Assembly: GCA_020622085.1 (NCBI GenBank)
Contig: JAHRYM010000002.1
Location: forward strand, 147,281-211,280
Length of the DNA: 64,000 nucleotides
Direction of reading: 5' to 3'
From: Paracoccaceae bacterium
GTDB lineage: Bacteria; Pseudomonadota; Alphaproteobacteria; Rhodobacterales; Rhodobacteraceae
Both the position numbers and the translations under genes were made by a program. Below the pieces are notes generated by a model, which ran no database searches, was not told the DNA's origin, and saw only the letters and a list, made by a program, of their open reading frames with translations. This document shows, piece after piece, positions 20,858-28,862 of the stretch (position 1 is its first letter; the number at the start of each line of letters is the position of its first letter).

Positions 20858-22399
20858 ATGGCCAAGGACAAATCCCCCCGCAGACCGCGCGCGGAAACCC
20901 CCAAGGGCTTCCGTGACTATTTCGGCGCCGAGGTGACGGAACGCAAGGCGATGCTCGACAAGATCGCCGAGGTCTACCACCGTTACGGCTTCGATCCGCT
21001 GGAAACTTCCGCCGTCGAGACGGTCGAGGCGCTGGGGAAGTTCCTGCCCGACGTGGACCGCCCGAACGAAGGCGTCTTCGGCTGGCAGGACGAAGACGGC
21101 GACTGGCTGGCGCTGCGCTATGACCTGACGGCACCCTTGGCGCGCGTGGCGGCGCAGTTCCGCAATGACCTGCCCAGCCCCTACCGCCGCTATGCGATGG
21201 GCCCGGTCTGGCGCAACGAAAAGCCGGGTCCGGGGCGGTTCCGGCAGTTCTACCAATGCGACGCCGATACCGTGGGCGCGCCTTCGGTGGCAGCGGATGC
21301 GGAAATCTGCGCCATGCTGTCGGACGCGCTGGAGGAAGTCGGCATCCCGCGCGGCGACTATGTGGTGCGGGTCAACAACCGCAAGGTGCTGAATGGTATA
21401 GTTGAAAGCGTAGCCGAAATTCAGCGCGAGTCTGCTTTCCCCAAAGGAATGTCCGTTCAAGGAGCGGCTGAATTTCAAGAGCTAAAAGCAAGACTGGTTG
21501 CGCAAACAGATAATGTTATGCGCACCTTGGATAAGTTTGACAAAATTGGGCAGGCAGGCGTAGCGGAGTTGCTTGGCCCAGGCCGGACGGACCAATCAGG
21601 CGCCCGCATTGATGGTTTAGGCTTGCCAGATTATGTCATTCGCGGGTTCTTGGCATTCCTAAACGCCCGCGGAGCTACGAATGCAGAGACGATTTCTCGT
21701 CTGAGGGAGGTCGTACGCCTTTCTCCCACTGGGATGGAGGGCGTGGACGAACTTGAAACCATCGCCGCCCTCCTCGACGCCCAAGGCTACGGCCCCGACC
21801 GCATCGTCATCGACCCCTCTGTCGTGCGCGGCCTCGGCTACTATACCGGCCCGGTCTTCGAGGCCGAGCTGACCTTCGAAATCCTCGACGAAAAGGGCCG
21901 CAAGCGGCAGTTCGGTTCGGTCGCGGGCGGCGGGCGCTATGACGATCTGGTGAAGCGGTTCACCGGGCAGGCAGTGCCAGCAACGGGCGTGTCGATCGGC
22001 GTTGACCGGCTTCTGGCCGCGCTGCGGGCGAAGGGCCGTGCCGGTGGCGAAAGCCACGGCCCGGTGGTCGTCACGGTGATGGACCGCGACCGGATGGCCG
22101 ATTATCAGGCGATGGCGTCTGAGCTTCGCCGCGCCGGCATCCGGGCCGAGGTCTATCTGGGCAACCCGAAGAACTTCGGCAACCAGTTGAAATACGCCGA
22201 TCACCGCAAGTCGCCCGTGGCGATCATCCAGGGATCGGCCGAGGCCGAACGCGGTGTGGTGCTGATCAAGGATCTGGCGCTGGGGGCGAAGATCGCCGCC
22301 GAAGCCTCGGTCGAGGAATGGAAAAGCCAGCCTGCCCAATCGGAAGTGGCCCGCGCCGATCTGGTCGCCGCCGTCCGCGCCATTCTGGATCGCGGCTGA
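20858..22399 (+). CDS. hisS: Histidyl-tRNA synthetase with a lower-GC internal segment
   Basis: 513-aa class II synthetase charging tRNA-His. Motif 1 ([24 protein letters not shown]), motif 2 ([27 protein letters not shown]), the histidine-A motif ([14 protein letters not shown]) and motif 3 ([14 protein letters not shown]) are intact, as is the C-terminal anticodon domain. Residues about 178-294 (21391-21740) have visibly different base and codon use: the line at 21481 is 25/60 GC against 42/60 at 21181. They include about 20 extra residues (around [16 protein letters not shown]) before the recognisable TLDKFDKIG...LLG region. The frame is unbroken, so the gene is probably functional. Its stop overlaps the hisZ start (TGATG). 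Confidence 0.95.
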   Translation: MAKDKSPRRPRAETPKGFRDYFGAEVTERKAMLDKIAEVYHRYGFDPLETSAVETVEALGKFLPDVDRPNEGVFGWQDEDGDWLALRYDLTAPLARVAAQFRNDLPSPYRRYAMGPVWRNEKPGPGRFRQFYQCDADTVGAPSVAADAEICAMLSDALEEVGIPRGDYVVRVNNRKVLNGIVESVAEIQRESAFPKGMSVQGAAEFQELKARLVAQTDNVMRTLDKFDKIGQAGVAELLGPGRTDQSGARIDGLGLPDYVIRGFLAFLNARGATNAETISRLREVVRLSPTGMEGVDELETIAALLDAQGYGPDRIVIDPSVVRGLGYYTGPVFEAELTFEILDEKGRKRQFGSVAGGGRYDDLVKRFTGQAVPATGVSIGVDRLLAALRAKGRAGGESHGPVVVTVMDRDRMADYQAMASELRRAGIRAEVYLGNPKNFGNQLKYADHRKSPVAIIQGSAEAERGVVLIKDLALGAKIAAEASVEEWKSQPAQSEVARADLVAAVRAILDRG

Positions 22400-23457
22400 T
22401 GGCAGGGAAGGCCGCCGCCCGATCGCAGGCCGAACGGCTTTTCGCCGCCTTCCGCACTGAGGGCGCCGTGCCGGTCGAGGCCGACATCCTGCAACCGGCC
22501 GAGGTGCTGCTGGACCTTTACGGCGAAGACATCCGCGCCCGCGCTTTCGTCACCACCGACCCCCTGCGCGGCGAAATGATGCTGCGCCCGGACTTCACCG
22601 TGCCGGTCGTGCAGATGCACATGAGCCACGGCGCGGAACCGGCGCGCTATTGCTACATGGGCGAGGTCTTTCGCCGGCAGGAACATCTGGATGGCCGCGC
22701 GACCGAATATTTCCAGGCCGGGTATGAGGTCTTCGACCGTGACGACCCGACCGGCGCCGATGCCGAGGTTTTCGCGCTGTTCGCCCGGATGCTTGCGCCG
22801 CTGTCCTTGCGTGCCGCGACGGGCGATCTGGCGATCCTGATGGCGGCGGTCCGGGGGCTGAATACGCTCCCCACCCGCAAGGCCGCCCTTCTGCGCCACA
22901 TCTGGCGCCCCAGACGCTTCCGGGCGCTGCTCGACCGCTACGGCGCCCAGCGCCCGGCGCGCACCCTGCCCGCCGCCAGCGAAGCGCCGCTGATCGGGTT
23001 GCGCAGCGGGCCCGAAATCGCCGCGCGGCTGGATGCACTGGCCGAGGATGCCGCGACCCCGCCGATTTCGGCCGAGGAAGTGGCGCTGCTGGACGACCTG
23101 CTGGACCTCTCGGCGCCTTCGATCACCGCGCTGGCGCATCTGCGCGACCTGACGCGCGCCCTGCCCTCGATCGCGCTGGCGGTTGACCGGATGGCGCGGC
23201 GGCTGGACGCGCTGGCGGCGCGCGGCGTCGATATCGACCGGCTTGCGTTTGAGGCCAGCCACGGCCGCACGACGCTGGAATATTACGATGGCTTCGTCTT
23301 TTCCTTCCACGCAGCCGATCCGACCCTGCCCCCCGTCGCCTCGGGCGGACGCTATGACGCGATGACCGCCGTTCTGGGCCAGGGCCGGTCGATCCCGGCC
23401 GTGGGCGGCGTGATCCGGCCGGGGCTGGTGGCCGATCTGGGAGGCGTCACATGCTGA
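22399..23457 (+). CDS. hisZ: ATP phosphoribosyltransferase regulatory subunit
   Basis: 352-aa HisRS paralogue without aminoacylation function that binds the short HisG and confers histidine feedback inhibition. It keeps the class II core (TTDPLRGEMMLRPDFTVPVVQMH; RYCYMGEVFRRQE; GGRYDAMTAVLG) but lacks an anticodon domain. ATG 22399 overlaps the hisS stop; the listed open frame upstream is hisS antiphase sequence. It overlaps hisG by 7 bp. Confidence 0.93.
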   Translation: MAGKAAARSQAERLFAAFRTEGAVPVEADILQPAEVLLDLYGEDIRARAFVTTDPLRGEMMLRPDFTVPVVQMHMSHGAEPARYCYMGEVFRRQEHLDGRATEYFQAGYEVFDRDDPTGADAEVFALFARMLAPLSLRAATGDLAILMAAVRGLNTLPTRKAALLRHIWRPRRFRALLDRYGAQRPARTLPAASEAPLIGLRSGPEIAARLDALAEDAATPPISAEEVALLDDLLDLSAPSITALAHLRDLTRALPSIALAVDRMARRLDALAARGVDIDRLAFEASHGRTTLEYYDGFVFSFHAADPTLPPVASGGRYDAMTAVLGQGRSIPAVGGVIRPGLVADLGGVTC

Positions 23458-24143
23458 AGATCGGGGTGCCGTCTAAGGGCCGGTTGATGGAGCAATGCGC
23501 CGACTGGTTCGCGGTGCGCGGCCTGCGTCTGGTGCGCACCGGCAACGACCGCGAATATGCCTGCGCAATGGAAGGGATCGACGGGGTCGAGCCGGTGCTT
23601 CTGTCGGCGGGCGAGATCACCCGCGAACTGGCCGCCGGGCGCATCCATCTGGGCGTCACCGGGCAGGATCTGGTGCGCGACAAACTGGCCGACTGGGCGG
23701 CCCAGGTCGAGGAACTGGCGCCGATGGGCTTTGGCCATGCCGATCTGGTGATCGCGGTGCCAACCGCCTGGGTCGATGTCGAAACGCTGGATGATCTGGA
23801 TGCCGTCGCTGCCGCCTTCCGCCGGACGCATGGCCACCGGCTGCGGATCGCGACGAAGTATCACCGGCTGGTGCATGACTTCCTGCGCGCTGCCGGGGTT
23901 GCCGATTACCAGCTGGTCGACAGCCAGGGCGCCACAGAGGGCACGATCCGCAACCTGACCGCCGAGGCGATTGCCGACATCACCTCCTCGGGCGAGACGC
24001 TGCGCGCCAATCACCTGAAGCTCTTGGCGGATGGCGTGATCCTGCAAAGCCAGGCCACGCTTTACGCCGCCCATGCCGCCCCCTGGGACGACCCCACACG
24101 CGCCGCGCTGGCCCGACTGAAGGCGAAGCTTGGCCTAGCGTAA
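23451..24143 (+). CDS. hisG: ATP phosphoribosyltransferase, short form
   Basis: 230-aa catalytic subunit for the first step of histidine synthesis (ATP + PRPP). It is the short form lacking the C-terminal regulatory domain, consistent with the adjacent hisZ. Motifs: LKIGVPSKGRLMEQ at the start, GVTGQDLVRD, RIATKYHRLVHDFL, and the PRPP loop VDSQGATEGTIRNLTAEAIADITSSGETL. The 3' end overlaps the convergent DUF1489 gene by 9 bp. Confidence 0.95.
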   Translation: MLKIGVPSKGRLMEQCADWFAVRGLRLVRTGNDREYACAMEGIDGVEPVLLSAGEITRELAAGRIHLGVTGQDLVRDKLADWAAQVEELAPMGFGHADLVIAVPTAWVDVETLDDLDAVAAAFRRTHGHRLRIATKYHRLVHDFLRAAGVADYQLVDSQGATEGTIRNLTAEAIADITSSGETLRANHLKLLADGVILQSQATLYAAHAAPWDDPTRAALARLKAKLGLA

Positions 24144-24566
24144 CCCGATTTCCGACAGCGCGCTGAGCAGACTGCGCGGCAGGTCGGGCTCGGCCTCGCG
24201 CCCCGCTTGCAGGTCGGGCGGCGCATCCTTCGGGTCGAGATAGCGCCAGCCCTGGAACGGGCGCTTCGGCAGCGGCGCGGTTCGGATCACCTCCGGGTCA
24301 AGGATCAGGCCGCAGCGCAGGATGCCGTCGGCCCCTTCGACCTTGTCCAGCCGGATGATCCTTTGCCGGCACAGCACCAACCCCTTGATCACCCAGTAAA
24401 GCGATCCGCCCGCCAGCACCTCGGCCTCGCGCCTGGGCCACATGCGGGTGGTGTGGCGCCGCTCGCCGGTTGCGAAGGGCGAGGGCTGCGTGGACTGCCA
24501 GTCAAGCAGATCCTCGACGCTGTCGGTGCCGACGCAAAGCTTCAGCAGGTGAACGATTCCGGCCAT
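24135..24566 (-). CDS. DUF1489 family protein
   Basis: 143-aa protein of a small alphaproteobacterial family of unknown function. Recognisable features are the start IVHLLKLCVGTDSVEDLLDWQ, HTTRMWPRRE, the membrane-free core GGSLYWVIKGLVLCRQRIIRLD and the basic PFQGWRYLDP near the end. ATG 24566 follows GGGGGT; the open frame to 24689 is longer but starts without a ribosome binding site and would run across the nrdJ leader. Divergent from nrdJ. Confidence 0.78.
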   Translation of the reverse strand: MAGIVHLLKLCVGTDSVEDLLDWQSTQPSPFATGERRHTTRMWPRREAEVLAGGSLYWVIKGLVLCRQRIIRLDKVEGADGILRCGLILDPEVIRTAPLPKRPFQGWRYLDPKDAPPDLQAGREAEPDLPRSLLSALSEIGLR

Positions 24567-24637
24567 GACACCCCCAAGATATGGCATTTTGCCGACTTCG
24601 CCACGCAAGGACAAGTCACGATGCCCGGCGCAGGACG

Positions 24638-24666
24638 TTGACCCTGTGCCGCCCTGAGCGTATCTT
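24638..24666 (+). promoter_or_regulatory. Sigma-70-type promoter for nrdJ
   Basis: TTGACC (24638-24643), 17-bp spacer, TATCTT (24661-24666). The -10 box lies 34 bp ahead of the chosen nrdJ start, leaving room for a short leader. No NrdR box pair was recognised by eye. Confidence 0.6.
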
Positions 24667-24700
24667 GGCAGTCTTTTCCATGACAGCACAGGACCATGCC

Positions 24701-27208
24701 ATGACCCGTTTTGCCGCCCCCATCGCCGCGCAGATCTGGGACATGAAGTATCGGCTGAAGGATGCCGAAGGCACGCCGCTCGATGCCTCGGTCGAAGACA
24801 CCTGGCGCCGCATCGCCCGCGCGCTGGCCGAACCCGAGGCCGATCCCGCCGCCTGGGAAGACAAGTTCTACGGCGCGCTGGAAGATTTCCGCTTCCTGCC
24901 CGCGGGCCGGATCATCGCGGGGGCGGGCACGGGCCGCACGGTCACGCTGTTCAACTGCTTCGTCATGGGCACGATCCCCGACAGCATGGCCGGCATCTTC
25001 GAGATGCTGAAGGAAGCGGCGCTGACCATGCAGCAGGGCGGTGGCATCGGCTATGATTTCTCGACCATCCGGCCCAAGGGCGCGGCGGTGCATGGCGTGG
25101 CGGCGGATGCCTCGGGCCCGCTCAGCTTCATGGATGTGTGGGATGCGATGTGCCGCACGATCATGTCGGCCGGATCGCGGCGCGGCGCGATGATGGCAAC
25201 CATGCGCTGCGACCACCCCGATATCGAAGCCTTCATCGCCGCCAAACAGGACAGCGCGCGGCTGCGGATGTTCAACCTTTCGGTCCTGGTCACCGACGCC
25301 TTCATGGAGGCGGTGAAGGCCAATGGCCCCTGGGAGCTGCAATTCGACGGCAAGATCTACCACACCGTGCAGGCCCGCGACCTGTGGAACAAGATCATGC
25401 GCGCGACCTATGATTACGCCGAACCGGGCGTGATCTTCATCGACCGCATCAACCGGATGAACAACCTCTGGTATGCGGAAAGCATCGCGGCGACGAACCC
25501 CTGCGGCGAACAGCCCCTGCCGCCCTATGGCGCCTGCCTTCTGGGATCGGTCAACCTGGCGCGGCTGGTGAAAGACCCGTTCGGCAAGGCCGCGCACCTG
25601 GACATGGATGCGCTCGACGATCTGGTGCGCACCGCGATCCGCATGATGGACAACGTGGTCGATTCCAGCCGCTTCCCGCTGCCCCAGCAGGCCGCCGAAG
25701 CCGCCGCCAAGCGCCGTGTGGGCCTTGGCGTCACCGGCCTTGCCGATGCGCTGCTGATGGTGGGGCTGCGCTACGGCTCGGACGAGGCGGTGGCGGCCAC
25801 CCGCGACTGGATGCGCGCCATCGCGCGATCCTCCTACCTTGCCTCGGCCGATCTGGCGCGGGAAAAGGGCGCCTTCCCACTGTTCGATGCCGAAAAATAC
25901 CTGGCCTCGGGCACGATGGAGAAGATGGACGCCGACGTGCGCGAGGCGATCCGCACCCATGGCATCCGCAACGCGCTGCTGACATCGGTGGCGCCGACCG
26001 GCACGATCAGCCTTTACGCCGGCAACGTCAGTTCCGGGATCGAGCCGGTCTTTGCCTATGCCTACACCCGCAAGGTGCTGCAAAAGGACGGATCGCGTAC
26101 CGAAGAAGAGGTCGTGGATTACGCCGTCCAGATGTGGCGCGACCGGATGGGCGACGCCCCCTTGCCCGACCATTTCGTCAACGCCCAGACCCTGCCGCCG
26201 ATGGACCATGTGCGGATGCAGGCGGCGGCGCAGGAATGGGTGGACAGCTCGATCTCCAAGACCATCAACTGCCCGGCGGACATCGACTTCGACGCCTTCA
26301 AGGACGTCTACATGGCGGCCTGGGATCAGGGCTGCAAAGGCTGCACCACCTACCGCCCGAACGAGGTGACGGGGAGCGTGTTGAGCGTGGCGGAGGAGAG
26401 TTCAAGCACATCTGGCCTCTCGACCATTGCGGCTCGCTTCAAATGGGCGCGTATCAAAGCTGGATACCAGACCCAGAAGGAAGCCGCCGAGTTCCTGAAT
26501 GTGGGGCTCACGCGTCTTAACAATTGGGAAACAGGCGAACGGAACATCACAGCGGCAACGGCAGAGGAAATTGCCCCAAAGCTAGGAATAACCGCGTCCT
26601 GGCTTCTGTTTGGCGCCCAAACTACCCCCGAAGTCATCTCCCATGACGGTGCCGAACCCCTCACGCCCCACGGCGATGTCGTCTACCTGTCCGAACCGCT
26701 CGACCGGCCCTCGGCGCTGGAAGGCGCGACCTACAAGCTGAAATGGCCCGACAGCGAACATGCGATCTACATCACCATCAACGACATCGTGCAGGCGGGC
26801 CATCGGCGGCCCTTCGAGGTGTTCATCAACTCGAAGAATATGGAACATTACGCCTGGACGGTGGCGCTGACGCGGATGATCTCGGCGGTGTTCCGGCGCG
26901 GCGGCGACGTGACCTTCGTGGTCGAGGAACTGAAGGCGGTCTTCGACCCGCGCGGCGGCGCCTGGATGGAGGGGCGCTACATCCCCTCGATCCTCGCGGC
27001 CATCGGCGGGGTGATCGAACGGCACATGGTCGCTATCGGCTTCCTGTCCGCCGAAGGCGCGGGCCTGAAATCCGACCCGAAGGCCGCCGTCATGGCCGTG
27101 GGCGACGCCCCCCGCGGCCCCGCCTGCCCATCCTGCGGCCAGTTCGGCATGCACCGCGCCGAAGGCTGCCTGACCTGCCCCAGCTGCGGCTATTCGAAAT
27201 GCGGGTGA
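24701..27208 (+). CDS. nrdJ: B12-dependent (class II) ribonucleotide reductase with an inserted XRE helix-turn-helix domain
   Basis: 835-aa adenosylcobalamin-dependent reductase that makes deoxyribonucleotides without oxygen dependence. Barrel motifs: FNCFVMGTIPDSMAGIF, GGGIGYDFSTIRPKG, NPCGEQPLPPYGACLLGS, SVAPTGTISLYAGNVSSGIEPVF. The TSCPD domain (KWPDSEHAIYITINDIV) and a C-terminal zinc-ribbon-like CPSCG...CPSCGYSKCG complete it. Residues about 567-646 are foreign to the family: an XRE-type DNA-binding fold (FKWARIKAGYQTQKEAAEFL, then LTRLNNWETGERNITA and LGITASWLLFG), in frame and at 53-57% GC per line against about 67% nearby. ATG 24701 follows AGGACC; ATG 24680 is the alternative. Confidence 0.95.
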   Translation: MTRFAAPIAAQIWDMKYRLKDAEGTPLDASVEDTWRRIARALAEPEADPAAWEDKFYGALEDFRFLPAGRIIAGAGTGRTVTLFNCFVMGTIPDSMAGIFEMLKEAALTMQQGGGIGYDFSTIRPKGAAVHGVAADASGPLSFMDVWDAMCRTIMSAGSRRGAMMATMRCDHPDIEAFIAAKQDSARLRMFNLSVLVTDAFMEAVKANGPWELQFDGKIYHTVQARDLWNKIMRATYDYAEPGVIFIDRINRMNNLWYAESIAATNPCGEQPLPPYGACLLGSVNLARLVKDPFGKAAHLDMDALDDLVRTAIRMMDNVVDSSRFPLPQQAAEAAAKRRVGLGVTGLADALLMVGLRYGSDEAVAATRDWMRAIARSSYLASADLAREKGAFPLFDAEKYLASGTMEKMDADVREAIRTHGIRNALLTSVAPTGTISLYAGNVSSGIEPVFAYAYTRKVLQKDGSRTEEEVVDYAVQMWRDRMGDAPLPDHFVNAQTLPPMDHVRMQAAAQEWVDSSISKTINCPADIDFDAFKDVYMAAWDQGCKGCTTYRPNEVTGSVLSVAEESSSTSGLSTIAARFKWARIKAGYQTQKEAAEFLNVGLTRLNNWETGERNITAATAEEIAPKLGITASWLLFGAQTTPEVISHDGAEPLTPHGDVVYLSEPLDRPSALEGATYKLKWPDSEHAIYITINDIVQAGHRRPFEVFINSKNMEHYAWTVALTRMISAVFRRGGDVTFVVEELKAVFDPRGGAWMEGRYIPSILAAIGGVIERHMVAIGFLSAEGAGLKSDPKAAVMAVGDAPRGPACPSCGQFGMHRAEGCLTCPSCGYSKCG
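26400..26640 (+). other. Inserted XRE-type HTH segment inside nrdJ
   Basis: About 240 bp coding for a single helix-turn-helix domain of the Cro/CI kind, fused in frame within the linker that joins the NrdJ barrel to its TSCPD domain. Lines 26401, 26461, 26521 and 26581 have 33, 34, 32 and 34 G+C of 60; the line at 26701 has 40. No stop, start or flanking repeat was found. Confidence 0.8.
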
Positions 27209-27289
27209 TGGGAAGGGACTTCTTGTATCTTGACTTGAGCGTAAACCAACCCAGAATACAAAGCGCATCAGTGTGATGAAAGATTTCCC

Positions 27290-27556
27290 ATGTTCATAGG
27301 CGAACAGAAGTATACACTATACAATGACGAAGGTGATATTCTGGCAGAAGTATATGGACTTGCCAATTACCAGCCGGGAAAGTCAGGCAGAATTGACCAA
27401 TGGAGAATTGTTCATATCGCGACAGGAGGCTCTAACAGACAAGACGATGAACTTTCGAACTTCAAGGAAGTCACGATCGCCCTCGCCAGCTATTATTTTT
27501 CCGGTAAAGAAGATAGGGTAATAAGCAACCTCAAAACCAGCACATCACTTTCCTAG
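27290..27556 (+). CDS. Hypothetical protein, AT-rich orphan
   Basis: 88-aa open frame in a stretch of clearly lower GC than its neighbours (27209-27669). The product (MFIGEQKYTLYNDEGDILAE...) has no motif I recognise: mixed charge, no signal peptide, no membrane helix. There is no strong ribosome binding site (GAAAGATTTCCC). The low GC and the adjacent IS630 suggest acquired DNA. It may be a small cargo gene or a remnant. Confidence 0.45.
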   Translation: MFIGEQKYTLYNDEGDILAEVYGLANYQPGKSGRIDQWRIVHIATGGSNRQDDELSNFKEVTIALASYYFSGKEDRVISNLKTSTSLS

Positions 27557-27671
27557 AAAACCACAAACAGCACCCCAGACCTTTCAAAAAGGGATCCAGA
27601 TAACACGCCTAGAACTTGCCCAAAATTCACGAGATGAATTCAAACTGATCTTTTATTAGTTGTCATTCCTA

Positions 27672-28841
27672 GTGTTCTGCACCTGACATAGGATTCCCTA
27701 GGGCGCCCCGCTGTGGCATGGTCAGCGGATGAGACGCTCCGACATCTGCCTTCGCCTTGGCCCCGCCGACCGCGCTGAGCTTCAAGCTTTGCTGAGTAAC
27801 CGCAACACGCCGCGCAAGCTTGCCTGGCGGGCCGAGATCGTGCTGGCGACGGCGGATGGTCAAGGCACCGTCGAGATCATGCGGCGGACGGGCATGTCGA
27901 AGCCGACTGTCTGGCGCTGGCAGGAGCGGTATCTTGATGAAGGCGTGCCGGGGCTCAAGAGGGACAAGACGCGGCCCTCGCGGGTGCCACCCCTGCCCAG
28001 AGACGTCCGACTGAAGGTGATCGCGAAGACCGTGCAGGAAACGCCCCGCAATGCCACCCACTGGAGCCGCGCGACGATGGCCGAAGCGGTGGGCATATCG
28101 CCCTCGAGCGTGGGGCGCATATGGGCGGATGCAGGGCTGAAGCCGCATATCACGAAGGGATTCAAGGTCTCGAACGACCCGATGTTCGAGGCGAAGGTCA
28201 CCGAGATCGCAGGCCTCTATCTCGACCCGCCGGACCGGGCAGTGGTGCTGTGCGTCGACGAGAAATCCCAGATCCAGGCACTTGACCGCACCCAGCCCGG
28301 GCTGCCCCTCAAGAAGGGGCGCGCCGCCACCATAACCCACGACTACAAGCGCCATGGCACCACCACGCTGTTCGCCGCGCTGGACGTCAAGTCGGGTCTG
28401 GTCATCGGAGAGTGCATGCCACGCCACCGCGCCAGGGAGTTCCTGAGCTTCCTTCGGCGCATCGACCGGGCAGTGAAGAAACCCCGCGACATCCACGTCG
28501 TGCTCGACAACTACGCGACCCACAAGACGCCCGACGTGCTTGCCTGGCTGGAGAAACATCCGCGCTTCAAGCTGCATTTCACGCCCACCAGCGCGTCCTG
28601 GATGAACCTGGTCGAGCGCTTCTTCGCAGAGATCACCACCAAGCGCATCCGACGTGGCAGCTACTCCAGCGTCGACGACCTCGAGGGCGCGATCTACGAC
28701 TACCTTCTGCAGCACAACACCAAGCCGAAGCCCTTCGTCTGGAGCAAGACCGCCGAAGACATCCTCTCCCGCGAACGCCGCGCACTTGATGCCGTCGATG
28801 AAATCAGAGGAAATCGGTAGCAACCGTCAGACTCGGAACAC
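27672..28841 (+). mobile_element. IS630-family insertion sequence
   Basis: About 1.17 kb. Imperfect terminal inverted repeats (GTGTTCTGCACCTGAC at the left, GTGTTCCGAGTCTGAC inward from the right; 12 of 16 match) are each flanked by TA within CTAG, the usual IS630 target and duplication. It inserted between the orphan gene and the 3' end of dnaE, so no core gene is broken. It holds one intact transposase and looks complete. Confidence 0.9.
27729..28820 (+). CDS. IS630 family transposase
   Basis: 363-aa single-frame DDE transposase of the IS630/Tc1 group. The N-terminal HTH (IMRRTGMSKPTVWRWQERYL) is followed by a second winged-helix region (EAVGISPSSVGRIWADAGL). DDE residues are in VVLCVDEKSQIQAL, IHVVLDNYATHK and NLVERFFAEIT. 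The frame is intact, so the element may still move. Confidence 0.96.
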   Translation: MRRSDICLRLGPADRAELQALLSNRNTPRKLAWRAEIVLATADGQGTVEIMRRTGMSKPTVWRWQERYLDEGVPGLKRDKTRPSRVPPLPRDVRLKVIAKTVQETPRNATHWSRATMAEAVGISPSSVGRIWADAGLKPHITKGFKVSNDPMFEAKVTEIAGLYLDPPDRAVVLCVDEKSQIQALDRTQPGLPLKKGRAATITHDYKRHGTTTLFAALDVKSGLVIGECMPRHRAREFLSFLRRIDRAVKKPRDIHVVLDNYATHKTPDVLAWLEKHPRFKLHFTPTSASWMNLVERFFAEITTKRIRRGSYSSVDDLEGAIYDYLLQHNTKPKPFVWSKTAEDILSRERRALDAVDEIRGNR

Positions 28842-28862
28842 TAGCTCATAGAATTTTTTGCA

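Noticed and set aside
20858-22399. hisS as a pseudogene or two fused genes
   Set aside because: The frame is open throughout, all three class II motifs and the anticodon domain are present, and hisZ is translationally joined to it.
24542-26209. A 555-codon minus-strand frame antisense to nrdJ
   Set aside because: Mirror of nrdJ codons; nrdJ has clear catalytic motifs and a promoter.
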